DNA of 30,117 nt from CAYSRM01 sp964543205. GTDB taxonomy: Bacteria; Verrucomicrobiota; Kiritimatiellia; UBA8416; CAYSRM01. A model generated the notes under the pieces. The model was given only the letters and a program-made list of their open reading frames with translations, was not told the origin of the DNA and searched no databases. Both the position numbers and the translations under genes were made by a program. Below, in pieces: positions 1-7,254 of this stretch. Every line of letters starts with the position of its first letter. Position 1 is the first letter of the stretch. The stretch covers positions 1 to 30,117 of the forward strand of contig CAZIXB010000008.1 in the NCBI GenBank assembly GCA_964543205.1, in the 5' to 3' direction.

Positions 1-26
1 GTATAGACATACTGCAATCTGGCGTT

Positions 27-98
27 TTGCCAATTCGTGCCGTCGCAGTGGCGCTCTCCGCGCTCGCAGCAGAAATTCCGTGAGATATGCGGGTTAAT
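27..98 (+). repeat. Copy 1 of a 72-base repeat found inverted at the other end
   Basis: Read left to right, this stretch matches the reverse complement of 30046-30117. I count 63 of 72 identical positions without gaps, including a 15-base exact run at the outer end and a 13-base exact run in the middle. It lies downstream of the sugar transferase gene and overlaps no credible gene. An exact function is not visible. A dispersed intergenic repeat is the simplest reading; a mobile-element end is possible but no transposase is present. Confidence 0.85.
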
Positions 99-168
99 GG
101 CATGTCTGCGCAACCATGTTTTAAAGCGACCTGAGCGCCATCGTGATTAATCTGAAGAATAGATCGGA

Positions 169-1152
169 TCAGGCAACGGTTGATCTGAAAATATGTCTTT
201 CCAATAGATGTTCATGCAGCTTGCTGACAGGTTCATACCGCATGTAATGGGTGAGCTCATTCATGCGCGAATAATCCGCTGGGGCGTCATTTTGCTTGTC
301 CAGCACGACCGCGCGGCATCTGGCGCTTCTTTTCTTTCTGTTTGATTGTTCGGCTATGAATGTCAGTTGCAGCGCGCTGCCCGGGCGCAATGGAGCCTGG
401 CAGACGGCCTCGATATACTGTCCGTCAAGACGGAGATTCGATAGAAGTATGGAAGAGTCTATTCCGGCTCCCGTGGTAATGAGGACCGAGTAGTCCGGCT
501 TTGCTCTGTCCTTCGAGGTAATATGTCTTCTGGCCAGGGACAGCGCCTCGCCTGTCATCAACCTGGCTACACAAATGCCTGTCCACGCTATAATGAGCAG
601 GCGCCATAGGGGGTTTTTCATTTTACGGATAAGCATCCTGTCTAACCTTGCGCGAATCCTTTTGTCCGAATTGTGCGGTGTTAGAAACTGCGACAAGCCG
701 GTTATGCCGGGTTTCACATTGAAGCGAACGTCATAATCCTTGATGGCTTTGCATTCGCTTTCGTAGATGGCGCGTCGCACCGGCCTGGGGCCAACAAGCG
801 CCATATCCCCTTTCAGAACGTTGATAAATTGAGGAAATTCATCGAGTCGAGTTTTTCTAAGAGTTGCCCCGGTTATAAGTTCCATTCCGGAGCCGGGCTT
901 ATAGAGCTTAGGGCCGAGGATACCCTCGGATCCTTCTCTTAGTGTTCGGATCTTGTACATGGTAAAAGACCTTTTGTCTTTTCCCATGCGCTCGCCCTTG
1001 TAAATAAAGCCGCCCCCATCCGGGTTAAGCCAGCGATGGAAAAAATATATGATCACAAATGCCGGCGCTGAAAGCAGAAGAATAGAAGCGGCAATGAAGC
1101 GGTCAAAAGAAACAAAGAGAAAGTCAGTATAGTCCCAATTCCATACTTTCAT
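169..1152 (-). CDS. Initiating sugar-phosphate transferase (WcaJ/PglC-type) with PilZ-like C-terminal domain
   Basis: Likely transfers a sugar-1-phosphate from a nucleotide sugar to undecaprenyl phosphate at the inner membrane, the first step of glycan assembly. Residues about 12-42 form a hydrophobic membrane hairpin. The bacterial sugar transferase domain follows: YKGERMGK at 51-58, KIRTLRE at 67-73, the catalytic Asp-Glu pair at 104-105 and GPRP at 121-124. A second hydrophobic stretch lies at 184-200. Residues about 215-322 are extra to the family. Their beta-rich pattern (SSILLSNLRLDG at 233-244, then RPGSALQLTFI at 256-266) resembles a PilZ domain, but the usual RxxxR and DxSxxG residues are not clearly kept. 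The start is backed by GGGAGGA at 1161-1167, eight bases away. It is divergent from the GT4 at 1460. The transferase call is firm; the PilZ-like call is tentative. Confidence 0.9.
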   Translation of the reverse strand: MKVWNWDYTDFLFVSFDRFIAASILLLSAPAFVIIYFFHRWLNPDGGGFIYKGERMGKDKRSFTMYKIRTLREGSEGILGPKLYKPGSGMELITGATLRKTRLDEFPQFINVLKGDMALVGPRPVRRAIYESECKAIKDYDVRFNVKPGITGLSQFLTPHNSDKRIRARLDRMLIRKMKNPLWRLLIIAWTGICVARLMTGEALSLARRHITSKDRAKPDYSVLITTGAGIDSSILLSNLRLDGQYIEAVCQAPLRPGSALQLTFIAEQSNRKKRSARCRAVVLDKQNDAPADYSRMNELTHYMRYEPVSKLHEHLLERHIFRSTVA

Positions 1153-1459
1153 TGCAATGATCCTCCCTGCGGCGCTAAAGGATTCTAACCTGTATACAGA
1201 TGTTTAAGAGAAAACAACGCCATTAATGCGTCGCCCGGTTAGGAGTCTATTAGCCGCATGCAACGATAAGACGAGTTTTCTGTAAGTAGAGATAAAGAAG
1301 CGCGTCACTGTTTATTAACCATGATTTCACTTTTTTCTAACAGAGTGGCTTCATGTTATACAATGGCCGATGGGAACCGAAATAGGCGCGGGCTCAATTG
1401 CGGGCTAAGCGACGGTCGGGAGCCTGTCGGCGCCAGGCCGGATATTTCTGGAGTAAATT
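1153..1459. other. 307-base divergent intergenic region
   Basis: Separates two divergent glycan genes, so it should hold a promoter for each. It carries the Shine-Dalgarno of the minus gene (GGGAGGA complement at 1161-1167) and of the plus gene (GGAG at 1450-1453). TATACA-like boxes occur on both strands (plus at 1357-1362), but none has a convincing -35 at the right distance. A small GC-rich hairpin (GCCTG at 1422-1426 with CAGGC at 1434-1438) precedes the plus gene. I see no coding potential. Confidence 0.5.
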
Positions 1460-2665
1460 GTGAAAATAGGTTACATGATGTCGCGGTTTCCAAAGCTGTC
1501 GGAAACCTTCATTTTAAATGAGATGGCCGAGTTGAGGAAGCTGGGCGTTGAAATACATCTCTTTCCCTTGCTTCGAGGCGGAGAGAATGTGAGCCATCCT
1601 GAAGTGTTGGACTTTAGCTATAATGCGCATTATTGCGACGTTTTTTCCTTTCTTCCGTTGAAAGCGCACCTGCTGTTTTTGGCTAAAAGACCGTTGGCTT
1701 ACGCTAATGCGTGGCGTATGGCGATAAGAGGCAACATTACTTCGCCCAAGTTTCTGAGCCGCGCGCTCGCGGTCATGTATAAGGCGCCTTATTTCGCATT
1801 GCAGGCTGAGAAGCTGGGAATAAAGCGTATCCATGCCCATTGGGCAACACATCCTTCTTTATGCGCGATGATCGTCAAGCGGCTTTCTGGAACGTCTTTC
1901 AGCATGACTATTCACGCGCACGATCTCTTCGTGGAGAGGCCGATGCTTCGACGGAAAATACTGGAGTCAGCGGCAACTGTTTCGATTTCAGAGTTTAATA
2001 AATCCATGCTAAATGAACTATACGGTCTGAATGTCGCCGAGCGTGTTAAGGTGATTCACCTTGGCGTAGATCTGGATCGTTTTGATCCGCCTGAATGCAT
2101 GTCCGTTGTGCCTCCATTCAGGATGGCATGTGTCGCCAGTCTTGAGGAATACAAAGGCCATGATATTCTCCTTGAAGCCTGCGCCATTCTGGCAAGAAAA
2201 AAGGTTCCTTTTATGTGCGAGTGTATTGGGGATGGCCCAAAGAGACGTGAAATAGTTGCTTTGACGGAAAAAAAGCGATTAGGGGGCAGGGTCAGCTTTA
2301 CAGGAGCGAAACCCTGGACGGAGGTAAGGGACGCGCTTGCAGTCTCGAATTGTATTGTCTTGCCAAGCATAATAGAAAGAAACGGCAAAACTGAGGGCAT
2401 CCCGGTTTCTCTTATGGAAGGGCTTGCAATGAAGTTGCCTGCCGTGGCCTCGAATCTGTCAGGAATTCCGGAACTCATTGAGGATGGAGAAAACGGGTTT
2501 CTAGTTGCCCCTGGCGATCCCGTGGCGCTTGCTGACGCGCTGGAGATTCTTTACCTGAATCCGGATATGCGGCTCAGGATGGGGGAACGGGGGCGGCGAG
2601 CAATAGAGCAGAAGTTTGATCTGTCTCGAAATGTGCGGCAACTTTATCGTCTTCTTGCTATGTAA
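1460..2665 (+). CDS. Glycosyltransferase family 4 (WcaL-like, exopolysaccharide)
   Basis: A GT-B retaining glycosyltransferase, expected in the cytoplasm adding a sugar from a nucleotide donor to the growing lipid-linked glycan. The N-terminus carries SRFPKLSETFI (8-18), the usual opening of the colanic-acid WcaL-like group. HAHWATHP and TIHAHDLF follow in the acceptor domain. The C-terminal donor domain has the GT4 Glu-x7-Glu pair at E312 and E320, then a typical SNLSGIPELIEDGENGFLV segment. The length of 401 residues is normal. It starts with GTG, with GGAG six bases upstream; the codons before it do not extend the family homology. It is followed by 153 bases and then a gene of different function, so it is probably transcribed on its own. 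Confidence 0.9.
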   Translation: MKIGYMMSRFPKLSETFILNEMAELRKLGVEIHLFPLLRGGENVSHPEVLDFSYNAHYCDVFSFLPLKAHLLFLAKRPLAYANAWRMAIRGNITSPKFLSRALAVMYKAPYFALQAEKLGIKRIHAHWATHPSLCAMIVKRLSGTSFSMTIHAHDLFVERPMLRRKILESAATVSISEFNKSMLNELYGLNVAERVKVIHLGVDLDRFDPPECMSVVPPFRMACVASLEEYKGHDILLEACAILARKKVPFMCECIGDGPKRREIVALTEKKRLGGRVSFTGAKPWTEVRDALAVSNCIVLPSIIERNGKTEGIPVSLMEGLAMKLPAVASNLSGIPELIEDGENGFLVAPGDPVALADALEILYLNPDMRLRMGERGRRAIEQKFDLSRNVRQLYRLLAM

Positions 2666-2818
2666 ACCTTATATAGCGATTTTTGCGTAGAACAGGATCT
2701 CGGTTTCTTTACAAAGTCTTAACACTGCCCTCATTAATTAGTCATGGAAGCCGCGCAGAATCCGGTTTCTGTTTAGTGGTTGGCGTTTTTTAGGAATAAT
2801 GAGGATAGATAAGATTGG
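2666..2818 (+). other. 153-base spacer before the ExbB-like gene
   Basis: Separates the GT4 from the envelope module and presumably holds that module's promoter. It is fairly AT-rich in the middle. GAGG at 2801-2804 is the only Shine-Dalgarno candidate for the next gene. I see no convincing promoter pair, terminator hairpin or small gene. Confidence 0.4.
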
Positions 2819-3490
2819 TTGCCATACATGGGAATCGCTGAGATTGACGCAGGACTGTCAGCCCTTCTTGCAACTGACATTGTTCAGAGAACACTTGACA
2901 TATGGGAAAAGGGCGGGTGGGCCATGTATGCGCTGCTTGGCAACGCAATGATCATGTTTACCTTGGAAACACGGATGATTTTGAAGTTGACCTACAGAGG
3001 GCTGTTTATCTCGCCAAACAGGGCATGGCGCAAATACTGGCGAAGTAAAGGTGAAAAGACAGGAGATAGGGCCAAACGAATGATTAAAGGCGCTATGACA
3101 CTGGCGACTCTTGAAGAGGCGCAGGGATACTTCGACGCATTGAAAAACGAGGAGATTTCTCCATTCGAGCGAGATTTGAAATTGATAAAGATGTGTGTAA
3201 GCGCTTCTCCCTTGCTGGGGCTTCTTGGGACTGTTACGGGCATGCTTGCGACCTTTGGCGCGCTAGCTTCCGGATCGGGGGGGGACAAGACTATGGAAAT
3301 GGTGGCAGGCGGCATCTCCGAAGCTCTTATAACAACGGAGACAGGGCTTGTGCTGGCTTTGAGCGGCCTCATATTTCAATTTTCCTTGACACATCAGCAC
3401 GAAAGATACGGCAAGGTTATAGAACATCTTGAGACCCTTTGCATTCAACGTTTCCGGCAAGGATGCCTCCTGCCTGAAGCGCAAAAATGA
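2819..3490 (+). CDS. MotA/TolQ/ExbB family proton-channel protein
   Basis: Inner-membrane protein of the family that uses the proton gradient to drive work across the envelope. Three membrane segments are seen: about 34-54, about 127-150 and about 165-190, with a cytoplasmic loop between the first two, as in ExbB/TolQ. Family motifs are clear: SPLLGLLGTVTGM in the second segment and GGISEALITTETGLVLAL leading into the third. The length of 223 residues matches ExbB/TolQ. The start is uncertain: TTG at 2819 is 14 bases from GAGG, and ATG at 2828 is 23 bases away. No ExbD/TolR or TonB/TolA partner lies next to it. Instead a beta-barrel and a lipoprotein gene follow at once, which suggests a three-gene envelope module. 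Confidence 0.9.
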   Translation: MPYMGIAEIDAGLSALLATDIVQRTLDIWEKGGWAMYALLGNAMIMFTLETRMILKLTYRGLFISPNRAWRKYWRSKGEKTGDRAKRMIKGAMTLATLEEAQGYFDALKNEEISPFERDLKLIKMCVSASPLLGLLGTVTGMLATFGALASGSGGDKTMEMVAGGISEALITTETGLVLALSGLIFQFSLTHQHERYGKVIEHLETLCIQRFRQGCLLPEAQK

Positions 3491-3530
3491 TAAATGTCTG
3501 GCGGGTTGTGGATATAAAAAACAAACAGAT

Positions 3531-3541
3531 AGGAAGAGGAG
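3531..3541 (+). promoter_or_regulatory. Purine-rich ribosome binding site fixing the beta-barrel start
   Basis: The sequence aggaagaggag ends eight bases before ATG 3550. The open frame reaches back to an ATG at 3487 that overlaps the ExbB stop, but only the 3550 start puts a signal peptide at the N-terminus. Confidence 0.7.
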
Positions 3542-3549
3542 AATACAAA

Positions 3550-4425
3550 ATGAAGAACATGTGGTTTTTGCTGGTGGCTGGCGTGGTATTGGGTCCATAC
3601 GGGGTGTCTGCGCAGGATGGCGTAAGCGCTGAAAAAGACAAATGGAATACGTCGGTGGATTTTGTTCATAAATCGTACATATTCACGCATAACGGGCTGC
3701 AATCAAGGGTTAACCAGGACTCAGAGTTTTCGGACGATTGGAGAGACGGCTCAATAGACGGATCAGGCTGGGGCATTCGGATTACTGGCAGGCGTGAGAA
3801 CAGCATGGCAAAGCTACAATTCGTAAGGTCGAACTATACATGGGATTGGGACTATATCCGGAACGGCGAAACAGCCCGACATAAGATTGATACTGACCGC
3901 CGAGATTTGAAGTTGTTGTGGTCCGAGGCAACGGGCAGCACAGAGACTGCTTCATGGGGTTGGAATCTGGGTTTTAAGTATGCAGGGTTTAACAGGAAGA
4001 TGGCTCTGAGCGAGAAAGATCACTCATGGGAGTTCGACGCTAATAATCAATGGTACATGATGATGGCTGGATACTTCGGAGAAAACTGGTTGCTTGGCAG
4101 GGAATACTTCAATTTTCACGGGTCCGTCAACTTCCTGTTCGGAGAAGCCTCCGGGACAGCGCGCACTGGCGAGGATGAAGATATTGACGGCAATATCCAC
4201 GACATCTACAGCGATGAGTACTCTCTTGCTTACGGGCTGAACGGAAGCGTCGGGGTAGGTTTCAGGATAACTAACCGAATCAATTTTGGCATCGAGTATC
4301 AAAGAGAATGGATGTACTCGTTTGAAGCTAACGAAGACAGTTTTGTGGTTTTTCCCGATAATGATGACGCTCTCTTTGTCGCCAACAACCATAACGCTTA
4401 CGCGTATATCGGAATGACATGGTAG
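3550..4425 (+). CDS. Predicted outer-membrane beta-barrel protein
   Basis: I do not recognise a named family. The N-terminus is a clear signal peptide (MKNMWFLLVAGVVLG, likely cut near VSA/QDG, residue 20). The mature part is rich in alternating polar and aromatic residues, with many Trp and Tyr, as in strands of an outer-membrane barrel. It ends YIGMTW, a terminal aromatic residue as expected for BAM-dependent folding. Tight turns rich in Asp/Gly/Asn separate the strands. Length is 291 residues, enough for roughly 10-12 strands. It begins 59 bases after the ExbB-like gene and ends 8 bases before the ankyrin lipoprotein, so the three are very likely one operon. Possible roles are pore, scaffold or energised outer-membrane partner; the sequence does not decide. 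Confidence 0.75.
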   Translation: MKNMWFLLVAGVVLGPYGVSAQDGVSAEKDKWNTSVDFVHKSYIFTHNGLQSRVNQDSEFSDDWRDGSIDGSGWGIRITGRRENSMAKLQFVRSNYTWDWDYIRNGETARHKIDTDRRDLKLLWSEATGSTETASWGWNLGFKYAGFNRKMALSEKDHSWEFDANNQWYMMMAGYFGENWLLGREYFNFHGSVNFLFGEASGTARTGEDEDIDGNIHDIYSDEYSLAYGLNGSVGVGFRITNRINFGIEYQREWMYSFEANEDSFVVFPDNDDALFVANNHNAYAYIGMTW

Positions 4426-4433
4426 GATGAAGC

Positions 4434-5237
4434 ATGAGTCTGAATTTCAGGTTAACAAGGTTTGCTTCGACGGTGGTATGTCTTGTCCTGTTGACTGGTT
4501 GTGCGACGCCCCGTTCGAGGACGAGCCTGTCAACAGCGGCTCAAAAAGGGGATCTGAGCAAGGCAGTAATGCTGGTTGAACGAGGCGCTCCCATCAATCG
4601 CGGAGCTCCCTTGTACCATGCAATAGCGAACAGAAATTTCAAGATAGCAAGAACCCTTATTGATTATGGCGCAGATGTCAACATCAGGGTTCAGAGCGGA
4701 TTGACCCCTCTTCATGCAGCCGTTGCCTTGCAGCATCTTGGTACTGTTGAGGCGTTGCTTGCCGCGGGGGCTGATCCGGGCATCGAAGCGACAGTTGAAG
4801 GCGCGGTGGTAAGTCCTCTTTCTCTCGCCCGACTAATGGATAATAAGGAGATCGTAGAGCTACTTGGACGGGAATGGAGAGAAGTAATAGAGGAAAGACA
4901 AATGCTGCAAGGGGGACCTTTTGTAAAGATCGATAAGGAAAGACTCAGGCGGATAGGTGAATCGATGGTGAAGATTCATCTCCCTGATATTGACATGGAA
5001 TCATTTTCCCCGGGATACGTGATTTGCCTGAGCAAGCCTCGGCTGCTTGGAGATGATACCACAGTGATACTTGAATGGGTCGGCAGCGATGCAGTGGAAG
5101 TTGAAAAAGGGAACGAACCTTCAAATGACCGCATAAAGGTGCGCAAGCTTCAGGTTACATTAAAGCCCAACGGTGAGTATGTTGATATCAATGAAACATC
5201 AACCTGGATGATCCGTAAAAAGGGATTTGTCAATTGA
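4434..5237 (+). CDS. Ankyrin-repeat lipoprotein
   Basis: The N-terminal signal ends in a lipobox, LLTGC, with the lipidated Cys at residue 23. The mature protein would be anchored in a membrane facing the periplasm; Ala-Thr after the Cys gives no inner-membrane retention signal. Residues about 33-145 form three to four ankyrin repeats, with clear signatures at LIDYGADVNIRVQSGLTPLH and VEALLAAGADPG. Residues about 150-267 are a separate mixed alpha/beta region that I cannot assign. Ankyrin repeats normally bind proteins, so it may link the barrel or channel of the same operon to another component. It starts 8 bases after the barrel gene. Confidence 0.85.
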   Translation: MSLNFRLTRFASTVVCLVLLTGCATPRSRTSLSTAAQKGDLSKAVMLVERGAPINRGAPLYHAIANRNFKIARTLIDYGADVNIRVQSGLTPLHAAVALQHLGTVEALLAAGADPGIEATVEGAVVSPLSLARLMDNKEIVELLGREWREVIEERQMLQGGPFVKIDKERLRRIGESMVKIHLPDIDMESFSPGYVICLSKPRLLGDDTTVILEWVGSDAVEVEKGNEPSNDRIKVRKLQVTLKPNGEYVDINETSTWMIRKKGFVN

Positions 5238-5316
5238 ACTGTTGCGCGGTGCAGGATGGTAGCGTCCCTGATTTTCGCTCCTTCAGGCTGTAGAAAACGG
5301 ATGATTCATGCGGAGA

Positions 5317-5356
5317 GGACAGGGACAAGTTGAATTGGAGTTAAATGTCCCTGTCC
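5317..5356. repeat. Palindromic REP-like element (11-bp arms)
   Basis: A perfect inverted repeat: ggacagggaca at 5317-5327 pairs with tgtccctgtcc at 5346-5356, leaving an 18-base loop. No T-run follows, so it is not a classic terminator. It lies in the gap between the envelope module and the GT2. The GGGACA/TGTCCC arms resemble dispersed palindromes that spread with REP-associated Y1 transposases in some genomes (recollection, not tested). Only one copy is in this window. Confidence 0.6.
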
Positions 5357-5403
5357 CGCAAAAAGACTTGAGCAATAGTCGGGTGGCGTGTATGCTTCCG
5401 GGC

Positions 5404-6099
5404 ATGAAATTATCAGTGGTAATGCCCGTATACAACGAGAAAGAAACCATTCGCCAGGCTGTGTCAACTGTTCTTGACTGCGGCGTTCCGGAGTTTTATC
5501 AACTTGTTATAGTCGACGATTTTTCGAGCGACGGCACCAGAGACATACTTGCTGAAATTTCGGATGAGACGCCTCATCTGAAAATTATCCGCCAGGATCG
5601 CAACCGGGGAAAGGGCGCGGCCTTGCGGGAGGGATTCAAAGCGGCCGACGGAGATGTAATAGTGGTGCAGGACGCCGACCTTGAGTATGACCCCAGGGAC
5701 TTTGATCTGCTCCTGGGCCCGATAAGGGATAACAAGGCGGACGTGGTGTATGGTTCGCGTTTTCTTGGCGGCGGCCCCCACAGGGTTTTATTCTACTGGC
5801 ATTGTCTCGGCAACAAGTTTCTGACCAGCTTGTCAAACATGATGACCAATCTGAACCTTACCGACATGGAAGTATGCCACAAGATGTTCAGGTCTGAGGT
5901 TTTGCGCGATATGGAGCTGAAGGAAGACCGGTTCGGATTTGAAGCCGAAATTACAGCCAGGGTTGCCAGGAGAAAGTGGCGGATTTACGAGGTTCCTGTA
6001 GCCTACTACGGCAGGGGCTATGACGAGGGGAAGAAGATTACCTGGAAGGACGGTGTCAGGACCTTGTGGTGTATTCTGAAGTACCGGTTTTCCGATTGA
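5404..6099 (+). CDS. GT2 glycosyltransferase, Dpm1-like (polyprenyl-phosphate sugar synthase type)
   Basis: A GT-A fold family 2 enzyme of the dolichol-phosphate-mannose synthase type, expected to make a polyprenyl-phosphate-linked sugar at the inner membrane. Signatures: SVVMPVYNEKETI at 4-16, VDDFSSDGT, the QDADLEYDP donor/metal motif, VYGSRF, then TDMEVCHKMFR and FGFEAEI, all in the family order. Length is 231 residues with no C-terminal membrane segments, so it is the soluble form. The frame stays open back to 5308, but that part lies across the palindrome at 5317-5356 and has no family similarity. ATG 5404 begins the family homology; ATG 5392 is the only near alternative. No strong Shine-Dalgarno is present. 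Confidence 0.9.
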   Translation: MKLSVVMPVYNEKETIRQAVSTVLDCGVPEFYQLVIVDDFSSDGTRDILAEISDETPHLKIIRQDRNRGKGAALREGFKAADGDVIVVQDADLEYDPRDFDLLLGPIRDNKADVVYGSRFLGGGPHRVLFYWHCLGNKFLTSLSNMMTNLNLTDMEVCHKMFRSEVLRDMELKEDRFGFEAEITARVARRKWRIYEVPVAYYGRGYDEGKKITWKDGVRTLWCILKYRFSD

Positions 6100-6181
6100 A
6101 CTTCTGGCCGGGCTTTTACAGAGGATGTATTAACCACAGAGAACGCAAAGGGCGCGGGGGAAGAAGGCTTGGAAAAGAGAT

Positions 6182-6272
6182 ATAGACTACGAAATACGCG
6201 AAAGGAAGCGAAAAAAGCTGCCGGAGCAGCGCTCCGGCAATTTAGTGTTTTTTAGCGTAATTAGTAGTTTAT
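6182..6272. repeat. Nested inverted-repeat intergenic element
   Basis: Outer arms 6182-6203 and 6251-6272 are imperfect reverse complements (18 of 22 positions by eye). They enclose a perfect 9-bp hairpin, TGCCGGAGC (6219-6227) with GCTCCGGCA (6231-6239). Flanking CGCAAAG and CTTTGCG words near 6145 and 6294 suggest the symmetry reaches further out. It fills most of the gap between the GT2 and pgpA and contains no gene. It looks like a dispersed non-coding repeat rather than a unique regulatory site. Confidence 0.6.
6219..6253 (+). terminator. Possible Rho-independent terminator
   Basis: A 9-bp GC-rich stem with a 3-base loop is followed by ATTTAGTGTTTTTT (6240-6253). The T-run is interrupted directly after the stem, so efficiency is doubtful. 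It would end transcription of the GT2 at 5404-6099. It is also the core of the repeat element described at 6182-6272. Confidence 0.4.
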
Positions 6273-6325
6273 AGTTTTCCTCTTTTCTACAATCTTTGCG
6301 GTGAGTTTTTTCCGGAAAGAACCCA

Positions 6326-6826
6326 ATGAAAGATGAGGCGATGATGAAGAGGTCATTTTCCGATAAGATCGCATTGATGATTGCCGCCGGTTTCGGGCTG
6401 GGTTATTCCCCAATCGCCTCCGGGACAGTGGGAACTCTGCCGGGTGTCCTTATTGCCGTGTTAATAAACCCGCTGCATTGGGGCTGGCAGGTTGGCATTT
6501 GTGTTGCGTTGACACTTGTTGCCGTGCCGTTTTGCGACAAGGCGGAGAAACTTCTTGGCAGGAAAGACGACGGGCGGATCGTAGCCGACGAGTATCTGAC
6601 GTTTCCAATATGTGTTATTGGCCTGCCCCTGGCAGGATATCCCTGGCTTATTCCGGCAGCATTCCTGGTTGCCCGATTTGCCGATATTGTGAAGATCCCT
6701 CCTGCCGCTCAGTCGCAGAACATCAAGGGTGGCGTCGGGATAGTTCTTGATGACGCAATTGCCAACGTATACGCCCTTGTATTGCTCCATGCGGGATTTC
6801 ATCTGTTCCAGATGGTCATGGGTTGA
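6326..6826 (+). CDS. pgpA: Phosphatidylglycerophosphatase A
   Basis: Removes the phosphate from phosphatidylglycerophosphate to give phosphatidylglycerol at the inner membrane. Family motifs are present in order: GFGLGYSPIASGTVGTLPG near the N-terminus, DDGRIVADEY in the middle, ARFADIVK, and KGGVGIVLDDAIANVYA near the C-terminus. Hydrophobic segments alternate with these, as expected. Length is 166 residues, normal for PgpA. ATG 6326 has a weak GGAAAG upstream; ATG 6341 or 6344 would lose only a few residues and fit equally well. It is housekeeping lipid metabolism rather than glycan synthesis, and lies 49 bases before the VanZ-like gene. Confidence 0.93.
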   Translation: MKDEAMMKRSFSDKIALMIAAGFGLGYSPIASGTVGTLPGVLIAVLINPLHWGWQVGICVALTLVAVPFCDKAEKLLGRKDDGRIVADEYLTFPICVIGLPLAGYPWLIPAAFLVARFADIVKIPPAAQSQNIKGGVGIVLDDAIANVYALVLLHAGFHLFQMVMG

Positions 6827-6875
6827 TGTTGACGCATCAGAATGCGGGTTGGCGGAGCGCTTTAAGAACTGCTTT

Positions 6876-7241
6876 ATGAAGGCGACATTACGTGTTCGTA
6901 GATTGATTTTTGCCGCATATCTGTTGTGCGTCCTGCTTCTATCTGTAATGCCCGGGGCTGAGTCTGTTCATCTGCCCGCCGTTCCTCACCTTGACAAGGT
7001 TGTTCATTTTATTTTGTATGCGGTTATGAGCGTGTTGCTTCTAAATGCGCTGCCGTCAGGGGCAAGGAAGTCCATAAGAGCAGGGTTAGCCGTTGTTGTT
7101 CTGTGTGCCGCCTACGGGTTATTGCTTGAGATGTTTCAGGGTGTTTTGACTGAAAGCCGGCAGATGTCCATGGGCGATTTTGCGGCCAATTTGGCGGGAG
7201 CGCTGAGCGGCGCAGTTTTTTTGAAAGTGTTGGTTGGATAA
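6876..7241 (+). CDS. VanZ-like small membrane protein
   Basis: A 121-residue protein with four hydrophobic segments (about 8-27, 41-58, 66-85, 100-119). It carries the VanZ-family pattern: HLDKVVHFILYAVM after the first segment, then LEMFQ...SRQMSMGDFAANLAGALSG toward the C-terminus, with the conserved Glu, Gln, Arg, Asp and Asn positions. VanZ of enterococci gives low-level teicoplanin resistance, but most family members have no known role. The frame is open back into pgpA; ATG 6876 is chosen because the family begins there. It ends 13 bases before the next gene, so the two are probably co-transcribed. Confidence 0.85.
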   Translation: MKATLRVRRLIFAAYLLCVLLLSVMPGAESVHLPAVPHLDKVVHFILYAVMSVLLLNALPSGARKSIRAGLAVVVLCAAYGLLLEMFQGVLTESRQMSMGDFAANLAGALSGAVFLKVLVG

Positions 7242-7254
7242 AGAAAACCTTATT

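Noticed and set aside
5308..5403. Longer N-terminus for the Dpm1-like GT2
   Set aside because: The added codons read through the palindrome at 5317-5356, and the family begins exactly at ATG 5404.
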